This document shows positions 47,036 through 57,566 of a stretch of DNA of 64,000 bases, in pieces. The notes under the pieces were generated by a model that ran no database searches, had not been told where the DNA came from, and saw nothing but the letters and a program-made list of their open reading frames with translations. Source of the stretch: Agapanthus africanus (Eukaryota; Streptophyta; Magnoliopsida; Asparagales; Amaryllidaceae); the NCBI GenBank assembly GCA_030015575.1, contig JASDDO010000026.1:75044530-75108529 (forward strand), written 5' to 3'. Numbering within the stretch: the first letter of the stretch is position 1; each line of letters starts with the position of its first letter. The position numbers and the translations under genes are program-made.

Positions 47036-47430
47036 CGACATAGTGGTCCATTGCCAGTTTAGGGACATGGTGGTCCACCATTCCCATTTTGGGGACGAAT
47101 ATTGGTTTAAGGACGCATAAGTCCATGAGTTTAAGGACCCCACAGTCCGTATTACCAGTTTAGGGACATGGTGGTCCAACATTCCCATTTTGGGAACGAA
47201 TGTTGGTTTAAAAACGCATAAGTCCATGAGTTTAAGGACCCCACAGTCCGTATTACCAGTTTAGGGACATGGTGGTCCATGTTCCAGTTTTGTGGATGGA
47301 TATTAGTTTAAGGACGCATAAGTCCATGGGTTTAAGGACCCCACAGTCCGTATGGATGTGTTTAAGGACGCATTAGTCCATTAGTTTAAGGACGCATAAG
47401 TCCATGGGTTTAAGGACCCCACAGTCCGTA
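47036..47430 (-). repeat. GGAC-N6-GTCC hairpin array in the Tat-2 LTR
   Basis: About thirteen hairpins with arms GGAC / GTCC and centres such as GCATAA, CCCACA and ATGGTG, spaced by AGTTTA(A/G) or GTTTAAG. It is the counterpart of 33966-34200. Confidence 0.8.
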
Positions 47431-48457
47431 TTAATGTATGGTTGTCGGGACCCGTCACCTCTCTAACATCGTTGAAGGATTACAACGATACGTGTCAGAG
47501 GAGTTCGGAGATGTACCCTTGAACCGGATGTAAATTGATTTAAGAGAGCAGCCGTGCTCAGTCAATTTAATTTGAGGACTTACGGCCATGATTGGGCTAA
47601 GTCCAGTTGAGAATATTCAACGTTTTTATCTTTGGCTTATTAGGCCTGTGCTAGGGCTTTGCCCCTGTTTAATAATGCACTGCATTTTCTTTTGGCCTGC
47701 TAAGCCTTTTGATTTGGGCTCTATCCCTTTTAAATGATGCACATCATCTGTTTTTGTTTGGGCTCTGCCCCTTTTAAAGTAATGCATTGCATTTTATTCG
47801 GCCTGTTAGGCCTTTTTTTAATTGGGCTTGGCCCTTCTGTAAATAATGCAGTGCATTAATCAAACTGACAGTGGCCATGTGGCATGTCAGGCGCTTTGCG
47901 CCAATTATTGAGCGCAAGCGCATGTGGAGGTGACATGTGTCACGCTCGGGTGAGCGCAAGCGCAGTGCGGTGCGCCAGTGCGCTGCGCTGTTGCGCTGCT
48001 GACACGTAGCGCGCTCTGGTGAGTTGCGCCAATTTCAGAGAGTAATGCTCTATCTTAAAAGCGCATAGCGCAGGTGGTTTTTGGAGCTGACACGTGGCGC
48101 TCTCTGGTGGCTTGCACTAACCCAAGAGCGCAACAGTGCAGATTCTCAAGTGTAAGGCACTGTTTTAATATCTTGATCCAATTTTGGATTTAAGAAAAGA
48201 ATCTTTAAGATTCCAGAACCACTGGTTCATAAAAAATAAGGCAATGCCTTTGATATTATTTATTATTTTTTTTATTGAAGATCCTTGATCTTGTTCTTAG
48301 ATCAAAGATCTATTCAGAAGAAATTCTTCTTTTTTATTCAAAGGTTTTACCTTTTTTTCTTCTTCTTGAGTTCTTCTCAAAATTCTTTTGAGTTATCTCT
48401 CTATTTCTGTCTCTTTTTTCTCTCTATGTTGTATCTTGAAATTGGGGTCTATGGGCC

Positions 48458-48465
48458 TTTTTATA
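48458..48465 (-). promoter_or_regulatory. TATA box of the Tat-2 LTR (minus strand)
   Basis: On the minus strand TATAAAAA is followed by an AG-rich stretch, as in Tat-3. It is framed by GGGC / GCCC at 48453-48471. This orientation agrees with pol on the minus strand. Confidence 0.55.
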
Positions 48466-48605
48466 GTGCCCATTAATTTGTTAAATTTTCTAAAGAGATC
48501 ATTCTCTGAGAGATTTAGGAATTTTTCCCCATCGTTGGATCTTTGATTCAAGGGCTTTTGTTTTACAGAAGACAATCTTCTTGTTTTAACAAGAACAGAA
48601 AGATC

Positions 48606-50805
48606 TGTTAGTTATATGTATGCCCTAGAGGCCATTACTGTACATGAGATGTATATTGTAGTGGATGTTGGGACATATATAGGTAGGACTTTCTCGCTCG
48701 ACATGATAGTACGCTATCTGGTTGCTCTTTATCTTAACATGTATACTTGTTGTCTCTCTATTACATGTTGATAAAGCCTTTAGGATGTATACTCGACTTG
48801 CAGGACTATGATGCAGATCATACTAGTGGGGCCTGGGTAGTCCATGAGTACATCCTTCAATGTTCCTAGTCGTGGGAATATCGAGACGGGGCATCGATAT
48901 TCCAGAGTAGACTAGCGTATATCTTCTCGACCCATGTGATGGGCGATGGATGATCCCATATCCATTGGTGTTTGACATCAGAGACGGTATGCGGGTGCTC
49001 AGTGGAGACTGGGTACACTGAACGGACTCGCCGAGAATTCCCAGATGGTATTATACCTCACGTCAGATAGCAGTTCTCTGGTGACACTGGTACAGCTTAG
49101 TCTGTTGACCCGAGATCGTCATAGAGTCTTGTGTATCTCCCACTGTGCTTTGATTTCCACCTTACCACGGCTCTATTGAGTCGTTCAAACAGGTGGTTTT
49201 TGGGTACAGTCCCGATTCACCTGGAGGCAATGAGCGATAGGAGGGGATTCGCCTCTCCCGGTATTGGGGGTTGATATTGCGCTATGCTCGACTAGCCATA
49301 ACTGGAAATCCCTGGCCAGGGTTGCACTGATTTACTGGTAAGTGTTATCAGTAGTTTCATACTTGTTATGGACCTCACATTGGCATGACTTATCAAGCTA
49401 CTGGGGTTTGACGTTTACCACCCCCAGGCGAGATATGCGACATATCAGACGAACAGACCAGACTGTGCGGTAAGTGTTACTGATTGGATTCGCAGGAGTG
49501 TGAGCAGGCTTGCTCGTTGATCTTCTGATCACTCAATACCCGGGTGGCCGTTACGTTTAGCAGATCGCTTGCAGCTTGTGGGTGATTGATATGATCACTA
49601 CCTACTGCCGGCGTATTGACGAGTCTTTAGAGTCCTACACAGAGGTTTCCTGGCTCAAGCGAAACGAAATAGGAGAGCATATGAGATATGTGCGGGACCA
49701 AGAATAATACCAGTATGTGATACTGTATTCTATTCTCGCGATTTGTATCATCAGTCGGTTATATGAGATATAGCCGGGTTACCGAATCAAGTGTTGATTC
49801 GGTATATTGATACACTAGATATTAGTCGGTTATATGCGATATGACCGGATCATTAAATCAAGTGTTTATTTAATGATTTAATGTATAATTATATATTTGA
49901 TATATCACTTTACATTAACTAGTATTGGTTCACTTAAGATTGATTTTCTCACTTGATGTGCACAAGTTGTAGATGTGATATATATTTGTGCACTAGTTTG
50001 TATCATGATTGATGATACATGCAAATTTGGGTGTGTGTATGACTTACACCATATTTAAGATAATGGTTTGGGTTTTTATTTGTTTTGGTAAAACAAAATG
50101 GTGGTTTTCTTTGTCTTGGCTTGAAGCTTCATGAAGCTTTTAAGCATCTTTGACAAAGTCCACTCATTTTGTTTTGCATAAGATTTTCATTAACTTACCC
50201 ATTACCTCAAACTATAGTTTAGTCTCTACAAAGGTAAACTCACACATGGTTGCATTATGATAGACTTTACTTGATTATTCTTTTTAGATAATTCATTTTA
50301 TTCTTTCTTCTTCTTCTTCTTCAAGAAAAAGAAAAGCTTACTAGAAATTTTCAAGTGAAGAAATAGAGTGAGAAATCCAAATCCAAAGTGAACCCACTTC
50401 CTATTTTATCATCCTCTACTATTTGCCATTTAGTTCAGGGTGTTTTCTTCACAAAGTTCATGACCTAGTGAAGATGGAGCTTGAGTTTGAGTCTCCTCGA
50501 CGTAGATCATCTTCGGCCTCGAAGTCAACGACCTAGCCCGCTCATTTCTCCGAGGAAACCATCACAAGAGTCCGGGATCTCGATGATTGCAGCGAAGGGA
50601 CATCAACACAGAGCTTTAGAAGTGAAAGACCGGATCTACAAAAGTTGTAATCCCTTTCACTTAGTGTTAAAATGTTTAACTTGCTAGTTTTCGCATAATC
50701 TCTAGCATACAATCTTGGTTAGGGTTGTTCGGTATGGCTAATTTTTTTGAATCGGGCATGATAGATGCCTTGTAGAACCTTATTAGAGTGCCTAGGAACC
50801 CTACA
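48606..50805 (+). mobile_element. Solo Copia LTR, 2.2 kb, in the Tat-2 LTR
   Basis: It starts TGTTAGTTATATG and ends CCTAGGAACCCTACA, with AGATC on both sides (48601-48605 and 50806-50810). It matches the Copia-2 LTR throughout and has two two-hairpin units (from 49756). The perfect target duplication shows a full insertion followed by LTR-LTR recombination. Confidence 0.93.
49756..49802 (+). repeat. Two-hairpin unit in the solo Copia LTR
   Basis: Hairpin I pairs CGGTTATAT (49756-49764) with ATATAGCCG (49768-49776). Hairpin II pairs CCGAATCAA (49782-49790) with TTGATTCGG (49794-49802) perfectly. In Copia-2 the outer three pairs of hairpin II are TTA / TAA instead of CCG / CGG. A second unit follows. 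Confidence 0.78.
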
Positions 50806-50854
50806 AGATCTTACTGGAATTTTAATTCTGTTTGGCGCAAACGCATCTGCGCTT

Positions 50855-51010
50855 GACACGTGTCGCGCAGCGCAGAGCGCAGCGCAACTGCGCTGACACG
50901 TGTCGCGCAGCGCAGAGCGCAGCGCAACTGCGCTGACACGTGTCGCGCAGCGCAGAGCGCAGCGCAACTGCGCTGACACGTGTCGCGCAGCGCAGAGCGT
51001 AGCGCATCTG
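50855..51010 (-). repeat. 40-bp GCGC-rich tandem repeat in the Tat-2 LTR
   Basis: Four near-identical copies begin at 50855, 50895, 50935 and 50975. Each contains the palindrome GACACGTGTC and a run of GCGCAGCGCAGAGCGCAGCG. Overlapping Arg/Ala/Cys/Leu-rich frames here are repeat artefacts. Confidence 0.9.
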
Positions 51011-51201
51011 AAGCGTTGCTTCTTTTAATTTTATTTTTAAATAGAGTCTTGCTCTGATTGGGCGCGTTGCCTTGAGCACTGCGCCGACGTATCAGTTTTT
51101 GACACGTGGCGCATTGCGCGCAGCGCAAGGAATTTGAAGCGTTGCTTCAATTTTTGTATTTTTGAAATTCAATGAGAGCTTTGCTCTGATTGGGGGAAAC
51201 A

Positions 51202-51253
51202 AATGCCCCCCCACCGTTGTGCTCACGTGGCGCACACGTAAGTGCAGCGGTGG
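51202..51253 (-). promoter_or_regulatory. Tat-2 polypurine tract and adjoining stem-loop
   Basis: On the minus strand the tract GGTGGGGGGCATT leads into the LTR at 51201. Outer arms CCACCG (51211-51216) and CGGTGG (51248-51253) pair perfectly, and inner arms CTCACGTG (51222-51229) and CACGTAAG (51235-51242) pair with one G-U. One outer arm lies inside the tract, as in Tat-3. Confidence 0.65.
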
Positions 51254-51303
51254 CAAGATCCTAGCCATTGGATCAACTGATAAGTTGAAGGGGCGCAAGC
51301 GCC

Positions 51304-51311
51304 TATAAATA
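51304..51311 (+). promoter_or_regulatory. TATA box of the opposite-strand PMD gene
   Basis: TATAAATA on the plus strand lies about 100 bp inside the element from the LTR edge and about 780 bp before the PMD gene ATG. It points away from the LTR. It is a separate signal from the minus-strand LTR promoter. Confidence 0.55.
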
Positions 51312-51356
51312 GGGTCCTCAGTAAATAGTTACCTATTTTCAAGAACTTGAGTTTTC

Positions 51357-51845
51357 AGAGCCTTGCTCTTGTTTTTAAGAACTTTAGAGCCTTGCTCTCG
51401 TTTCTTTTCAAGAACTTCAGAGTTCAAATTTTAAATCATCTTAGGTAAAATTTAACTTAAATTAAATTAAATTAATTTTAATTAACAGAGCCTTGCTCTC
51501 ATAGATCTTTGATTTAAAGAAAACCCCTTTGGGGTTTCATCAACAGAGCCTTGCTCTCAAGAATCCATAGATCTACAGAGATCTTGTTTCATGCGTTTTA
51601 ATCCATGAACAGAGCTTTGCTTATGGATCAAATGTAGATCTTTTTGATTTGAAAATGAAGAACTCCTAAAAGTTTTCATGGATCTTTAAGATCCCAAATT
51701 TTTTAATTCTTTCAAGAGTTAAATGTTTCTTTTGATGGATCTTTCCATCATTATTACAGAGCTAGACTCTTTTTAGGAAATTTTATTCCCTTGAGACCAG
51801 AGTTTGACAAATGTCACTCTGTGACAGAGCTTTGCTCTGAAAGAG
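51357..51845 (+). repeat. AGAGC-YTT-GCTCT hairpins in the PMD gene 5' untranslated region
   Basis: About six copies of AGAGC(C/T)TTGCTCT or near variants (for example 51357-51369 and near 51389, 51487, 51545, 51604 and 51825). Each is a five-pair stem with a three-base loop. They lie between the TATA box and the ATG, so they would be in the transcript. The rest of 51312-52087 shows nothing else; TCCCTCCACAG just before 52082 could end a leader intron. Confidence 0.65.
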
Positions 51846-52087
51846 GAGATTTTCTCCTTGTCTCTAGGGATTTCCCATTAATGAGAATATTCTTTTGGGG
51901 ATCTCTTCATTAATTGACAGTCTTATCCAATGATGGGGCTGTCTTATTAACTGATGCACTGTCATCCAGATTTTGTGGGTCCCCCTTTGGTCCCCTACCC
52001 ACTGCATTGCAATGTGGTATAAATTTTAAAACGCCAAGCGTTGGAATTACAGCACTGACGGCTAATTTTTGTCCCTCCACAGGAAAC

Positions 52088-54415
52088 ATGCCTGCTGACC
52101 TATCATTCCCGTTTGTTCGCTCGGAGGGAGGATTTCTTTAGGCACCAGTGGACCGAGAGGTGCTCACTCTCATCAAGGATCATGACCCCGAGCACAAGTA
52201 CCTTCATCTGTGGGGTAGGTGGTATAACGAGATCATCCAGGGTCGCCGAAGCTTCGGTTCCGCTATGCCGTCTGAGCCCATATTTTCGATCCCCTATGCG
52301 GATGAACCCCCGGTGAAGTATGCCGTGGAGGTCAAAAATTGGAATTCGGATGACCTCCTCCAGCCTGCAATTGGTGCTATTCCCGTGCAGCCGCCGCTGG
52401 CAATAGACATTTTGGGGAGGCGAATCTGTCAGGGTGAAGCACGCCCTTGGGGACAGGGCTATAACATTGGATTGATCCTGCGACTACCCGCCAGATATTT
52501 GCAGTGGGCCCGGTACATCTTATCGGCGAAGAGGACTCATCTGATGAAGATTGGTTTGTATTCGGCAATCTACGTCTCGCTCTTTGAGTATCCCTCTCCT
52601 CCAACATGGTGGATTAAGGCCTTTATCGAACAATGGAATATCCCCACCCACACCTTCCTGATGATGGACAGGAAAGTCTCTATCTCCTTGGAAGAGTTCG
52701 CTGAAATCTCGGGTCTGCCGATGAGGGGGGAGCATTACGAGGAGCTGCTTCCTCCTGACGAATACGTCTTTGCTACCAAGCCGCTGGTGTTTGATCTGAC
52801 GCCGGAGAACTCTATTTAGCACTAGTTTCCGGGCTTGGTGAAGGTGCTGGACATATATGAAGGGCTCTATTTGGAATCAGACGTCCGGGGAGTCAGTTTC
52901 GCAGATTTTATCGCCCGCTTCATTCGACCGGAGTTTCTATCGGAGCGGAGCGAGAAGTTCGCCCAGCTTGATGACCCTTTTGGCTTCGGCTTGGACCGTC
53001 GACCCACATCGGAGGATGATCAAAAGGACTTTTATCTCCCCGGCGCCGCCGTCATGCCCTTGTCAGAAATTGCCGTCCCGGGCATGGATGAGGAGACCTT
53101 TTTTGTAGGGTTCCTGGGATTGTGGCAGTGCAGCTTTGCGCTCCCCATGCACCCGCGCCACATGCGGTCGTCCGTTTTCTACCCAGCGCATCGGATGGTG
53201 GCTGTCCTGCAGTTGACAATAGGAATCGCCGGGTTGGCTCACCTATATAATGGACTTAGCATGGCGGCGGACGCTAATGAACCTGGGGTGCAGCCGGCTA
53301 ATTTCCCGATGCACTACTTCACCTCATGGATAGAAATGCATATGCATGGGGTGTTCGGCGTCCATAAGATCCCTCCGTTTTTTGAGAAGTGTAGACTCCC
53401 AAGAGTCATGCGGCTGGTCGGCGCCTCGATCGTGGTTGCGCCTCCGCGGGAGGCTAGGGGGCTGCTCCTTCGTCCACACCTGGTCGGAGCGAAGGTTTCT
53501 TTTTTGGATAAAGTCATAACCATAGGCTCAGAAACCACCAAGTCGGTGGTGCCGCTGCGCGATGATTTTAAGGACGGGGCCTCCATATTGAAAGCCCGGG
53601 AGATCCTTCACCTCTACTCCATTCGGCCGGGCTACCTGGTATTCAGGCAGAATGAGACGGTGCTTTTCATGAGGTGTAACCCTCACTGGTTCGCCCAACA
53701 ATCCGGCTATTACCAGGGGATCCCGCTGGAAGCCTTTTTGGAAGAGCCTGTGGCCAGCCGGGAGGGGATAAGGAGTGCGATGCACCATTTTATGCGGCTT
53801 AACACGGGCTCCTACTTCTTCATCAGCGAGCCAAGCTGCGTTCCTAAGGTCCTCAATGCATACGTGGCCTGGTACGCGCACGCAATGGGTTCGGTTATCC
53901 ATATGGAGAAGCGCATGCTGGTTGACCGCAAGGGTGCGCCTCCCGGCGGCGATCGCAAGGCTCCCTTGAAGCCAAGGACTCCGGTTATTCCTCTGCTGAA
54001 AGAAGCCGAAGTTGGGCCACCGCGCGTGCTGAGCCCTCCGTGCGGATTGCCGCTCCGTGATACTGTGGATGCGCCACCAGCGCCCCGTGCTCCAGTGGAG
54101 ACGGTAAATGTGGTTTCGCCGGAGTCCGGCGTGGGCGCGGATATCGGGACCCGCCGCCCTATGGTGCCTGCAAAGCGCAAGTCGATCTCGGGTGCACCCA
54201 GGGTTGGTGGGCAGAAGAGGAAGAAGAAGTCACTCCTCTCTCTCAATGCTATCCTCGGTTTAAAGCCTGAGGCCCCTCTTACCGAAGGTATAAGCGAGTA
54301 CGGCAGCAATAAGGGCCTCTCGGTAGATCCAGCAGACACCGATCTGGCGGCCGCCATTGCGGCTTCTGAGCGATCAGCCAGACTCGAAGCATGGTTGGAT
54401 AAACTCGCTCGAGCA
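52088..54415 (+). pseudogene. Plant mobile domain (PMD) gene of Tat-2, first large exon
   Basis: The ATG at 52088 follows a likely splice acceptor. The product resembles plant mobile domain (aminotransferase-like, MAIN/MAIL-type) proteins: WWIKAFIEQWNIPTHTFLMM, then VSISLEEFAEISGLPM, the usual theme of a Trp-rich helix followed by a Thr/Ser-Leu-Glu segment and GLP. A second region (FPGLVKVLDIYEGLYL and on) has the composition of the domain's C-terminal half. A Pro/Arg-rich tail with a basic patch (KRKSIS, GQKRKKKS) could be a nuclear signal. The exon ends at AGCAG before GTAAT. GC content is clearly above that of the surrounding LTR DNA. It is carried by the retroelement in reverse to pol. 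It is a fossil with about four interruptions in the whole gene. MAIN/MAIL proteins act in gene silencing; the role here is unknown. Confidence 0.75.
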
Positions 54416-54498
54416 GGTAATCATTAGCTGCACTCTTTGTCAGTTTATCGCATTCTTATCATTATCTTCGACTAATGCTTTCCCCCCTTTTTTAACAG

Positions 54499-56178
54499 GT
54501 GTCACTACTGAAGAAGCCATCGCTGCCTCTTTAAAAACCTTCTAGGAGGAGGAAAAGAAGCGCGCTTTAATGGGTGTTGGTACGTCTCGCCTTATTAAGT
54601 TTTTGTCCTCTTTTCTGATGGCCAACCTAACCTTCTTTCTTTGTCTCTTTGCAGGGGCTGCGCCAGCTGATGCAGGGACTCTCCCCGGGCCCGCTACTGA
54701 AGTCCTGGTCTCTTTGGGGCTGCCATAAGAGCCTCAACTCGACAGGTCGATGAGGGATGCCTTGACAGATTTGGAGGCATCTCTGTTCACGGACGATGAA
54801 GCCTCGATGAAAGAAGCTTCGAAGAGGTCCGTCCTGACGGCTCGGGAGGAGAGAAAGCGGTTAAGGCGCGAGGCGAAGGCACGCAGGGCTGCTTTGGCTG
54901 TGGGAGTGGGCCCGAGCACCGTCCCCTCGTGCAGATACTCCCTCGGAAGAGCCCCCGGTCGCTTTGTCTACCGCTCACAGACGGGCGGTGCGTGCAGCTC
55001 GTGGGGCTAATGATCAGTCCACCTCGGTAACGTGTCTTTCGAGATTTCGTTGTAAGAATTGTAAACCTGTCGGTTCTTATATATCTTGTCCTGCAGGGCC
55101 AAGTCCAACCGAAGGGGAGGCGGAAACCGTCGAACCTAAAGGGACAGAGGAGGAGGCACCGGCTGAACCCGAGCCGACGGTGGGCGACGTCGCCGGGGTT
55201 GCTGGACCTGAGCTGGGGGCTGAAGAAACTGCGCCAGAGAAGGTCGTCGATGCCGAGCCTGAGGTAGCGGCAAATGAGACGATTGCTATAACTGAGCCTG
55301 GGGCAGCGGCGGATGGAGCACCTGAGACTGGTGACCCCATGGTAACGGCGGACGAGAGAACGGCGACCGCCGAGCTTGAAGGAGTAGCGGGTGAGATGGG
55401 CATGACTCCCGGGGAAAAGCCAGCTGCTCTTTCTCAAGAGTCTGGCAATGCTCCAATTATTGCTTTCCCCGTCTACGGTCCTCCGCCGTCTCCTGGCCAC
55501 GCGAGCACGACGACAGCCCCCGTAGAGTCCGATGATGAGGCCACGAGAGGTGGACTCATATCGATAGAGGAGGGAGATGCCTCCGTTTCGGCTGGCGGCT
55601 CATCAGGTAAATTTCTGGTTACCGTCCCCCCTTTTTATCTTGCAATCCTTTCTGACAAATTTATCTTTGTTTTTTAACGCAGGTGCGGCCAGTGCCGATG
55701 CTCTATTGCTCGAGGGAGCGGCATCAGCTACTGCTTTGGCGGCGGTCACCTCTCAGCCTTCCCTTGTACCATCACAGATGTTGGAAGGTATGGATTTGCA
55801 ACCCATTAGTTTTATCTTTCAGCCACATAATTTATATACTAATGTCGTACTATTGCATCTGTTCAGGAGTGGTTTTTGATCATCTCTACCAGGTATTGCA
55901 CCCGCACTTCTCCTTCCTATCTGAACTCGCTTCTTCCTCCAGTGGCGCTGGTAAGTATCGTTTCCAATTGATGCCTTTCTTTTTTCAATAATGGAATTAT
56001 TTCTGACTATACCTTATTCTGATTGCAGTGCTACAAATCGAAGGAGGAGATGAGAGATCGGTCGCGCCACCGATCCTCCCGGCCTTTCCGCCTGCCCTAG
56101 CTGGTATAGTAAACTATTGCATCGATGACTTTTTCGTATTTCTTGAACCGTCATCTAATCGTATCTTGTTTTTTTTAG
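54499..56178 (+). pseudogene. PMD gene of Tat-2, middle exons and short introns
   Basis: Several short GT-AG introns are visible: 54416-54498, 54580-54654, about 55028-55096, about 55606-55682, and three more up to 56178. Each has a pyrimidine-rich stretch before its AG. The coding stretches between are Ala/Glu/Pro-rich, low-complexity and acidic (GEAETVEPKGTEEEAPAEP, AVAEPE-like repeats), likely a disordered linker. No domain is recognisable. Small exons and introns are unusual inside a retroelement and point to origin from a host-type gene. Exact exon borders are uncertain without transcripts. Confidence 0.55.
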
Positions 56179-56888
56179 CTGTCGTTCCGATCCCGGCGCC
56201 CTTTGAGTCCCGCGTTATAATGCCGGCAGGCCCCTTCCTGAGACGTCCGTCTTCAAAGGGTGTCGTAATGAGCTTGGGCATGTTGAGCGGATACGTCGAA
56301 GAGCTTGACGCAGACGCTCCCCCATCTGCTGCGGATTTTGCTGCGGAGGTTAACCCGATGTTGGCGGCGCTTGTGAATTTTCACGATGGAGGCGTCGTCG
56401 AGCTTTGGGTTAATCATTGCAGGGAAATCGAGGTCCGCCTGCATCAATCGGAGTTTATGCGCCCTGCTTCCGAGACCTTAGCCGCAAGCAATCTAAGTGC
56501 AGCATGGATCGAGCAAAGCGCTTCTTACTTCCGTCACTTAGAACAAGAAGCGGCTTTAAGGCTGAGGGAATGCCAAGAGACCTCAAACGAGACGGCTCAT
56601 CTGCGTGCTGAGGTTGGGGCGAACGCTGCCCAGGTGAAGGCTATCTTCGAGGGCCTTCTGGAACGTATCTCAAATGGGCCAAATCTGAAGCAGAAGCTCG
56701 ATGCCGCCGAGCGTGATGCCCAAGGTCGCGAAGCAGCTCAGCAGGCAGTTGGGGAGCAGCTTTCATCCTTCTTGAAGCAGCAGGCTCAAGTGGAAGCAGA
56801 ACTGGCGGTGGCGGCCGATCAGGAGAAGGCATGGAAGGAAGTGCGCGAACAACTGATAGGGCTATTTAAGACGCTTCCTTCCCAGTAG
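56179..56888 (+). pseudogene. PMD gene of Tat-2, last exon with coiled coil
   Basis: After the pyrimidine tract and AG at 56177-56178 an open frame runs to the TAG at 56886-56888. Its second half is rich in Glu, Ala, Gln and Leu (HLRAEVGANAAQVKAIFEGL and QKLDAAERDAQGREAAQQAV) with heptad-like spacing, so a coiled coil is likely. This could serve dimerisation. Similar Ala/Glu/Gln-rich ends are common in transposon-borne plant genes. No further domain is recognisable. Confidence 0.6.
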
Positions 56889-56987
56889 CTGCCCTTGTAT
56901 CAATATACTTGTAAAAATTTTCTTTTTCGAACAAGATGTATACATTCTTTATTCTTTTGTACGATTCGCCATGTACTTGATTGAATT

Positions 56988-56997
56988 AATAAATAAA
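56988..56997 (+). terminator. Poly(A) signals of the PMD gene
   Basis: Two overlapping AATAAA motifs (56988-56993 and 56992-56997) lie 100 bp after the stop codon, in T-rich DNA on the plus strand. Confidence 0.6.
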
Positions 56998-57179
56998 GAT
57001 ACACATTTTTTCTTTGCAATGTCTTGTATCATTTCTTTGCTTTCTCCCTTCTCTTATTATCAGCATGCTGTCTTGATAAACATGGTTGACAGATAATAGA
57101 GTAAGCATCTTGGTTTCTTCGAGAGATAGCGATGGCTTAGGCCGCAGGTTCAGATCTGCTGCCTAAGACTTTTCAACTC

Positions 57180-57360
57180 TATGAGCCGTGATGGTATCAG
57201 AGAGACTTTTCTCCCTACGGATCGAGAGGATCTCATAGGTGGATTTTCTCCTTAGGAATCGCGAGGATTCCTAAGTGTGTTTTCTCTTATAATTCGTAAG
57301 GATCTTATAAGAGAATTTTCCCTCTTACGAGTCGAGAGGACCCGAAAGCGGTTGTTCCCT
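57180..57360 (-). repeat. Tat-2 hairpin array, first
   Basis: Four to five units of 35 to 40 bp with paired arms, such as CCTACGGATC with GATCTCATAGG and CTTAGGAATC with GATTCCTAAG. The loops are GAGAG, GCGAG or GTAAG. The array is the reverse complement counterpart of Tat-3 30700-30900. The flanking 57000-57180 and 57361-57566 also match Tat-3 in reverse (30450-30690) and hold no gene. Confidence 0.75.
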
Positions 57361-57566
57361 TCTTGTCGAGATCTGACTTTGGAGAGTGAGGCCCATGGAT
57401 AGTATGCAAGAGACCGTTTTAGACCGACTTGCACGGTCCCAGTGCTTAGGAAACAAGTTTTTTAATCCCTGCTGCCTAAGGCTTTATCTTGCAAGTCGAG
57501 ACGAAACGGGAAGTCCTCGCGAAGACACTAATTTCCTCACGAGTCGAGACGAATCGAGCAGCTCCC

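Larger units (their letters stand above)
46694..51201 (-). repeat. Tat-2 LTR (3' side), split by a solo Copia LTR
   Basis: In element orientation it starts TGTTTCCCCC at 51201, just after a purine tract ending GGGGGGCATT, the same junction style as Tat-3 (GTGGCATT then TGTTCCC). From about 46709 to 47560 it is the reverse complement of about 33870-34800 in the Tat-3 LTR. Without the nested 48606-50805 and one AGATC it is about 2.3 kb. It includes the GGAC-N6-GTCC array, a minus-strand TATA box and GCGC-rich repeats. Confidence 0.75.

Noticed and set aside
50719-51128. Several overlapping minus-strand frames rich in Arg, Ala, Leu and Cys
   Set aside because: They are translations of the 40-bp GCGC tandem repeat in three frames.
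53812-54357. Minus-strand frame of 181 codons opposite the PMD gene
   Set aside because: It is a Gly/Ala/Arg/Ser-rich shadow caused by GC-rich codons on the plus strand.
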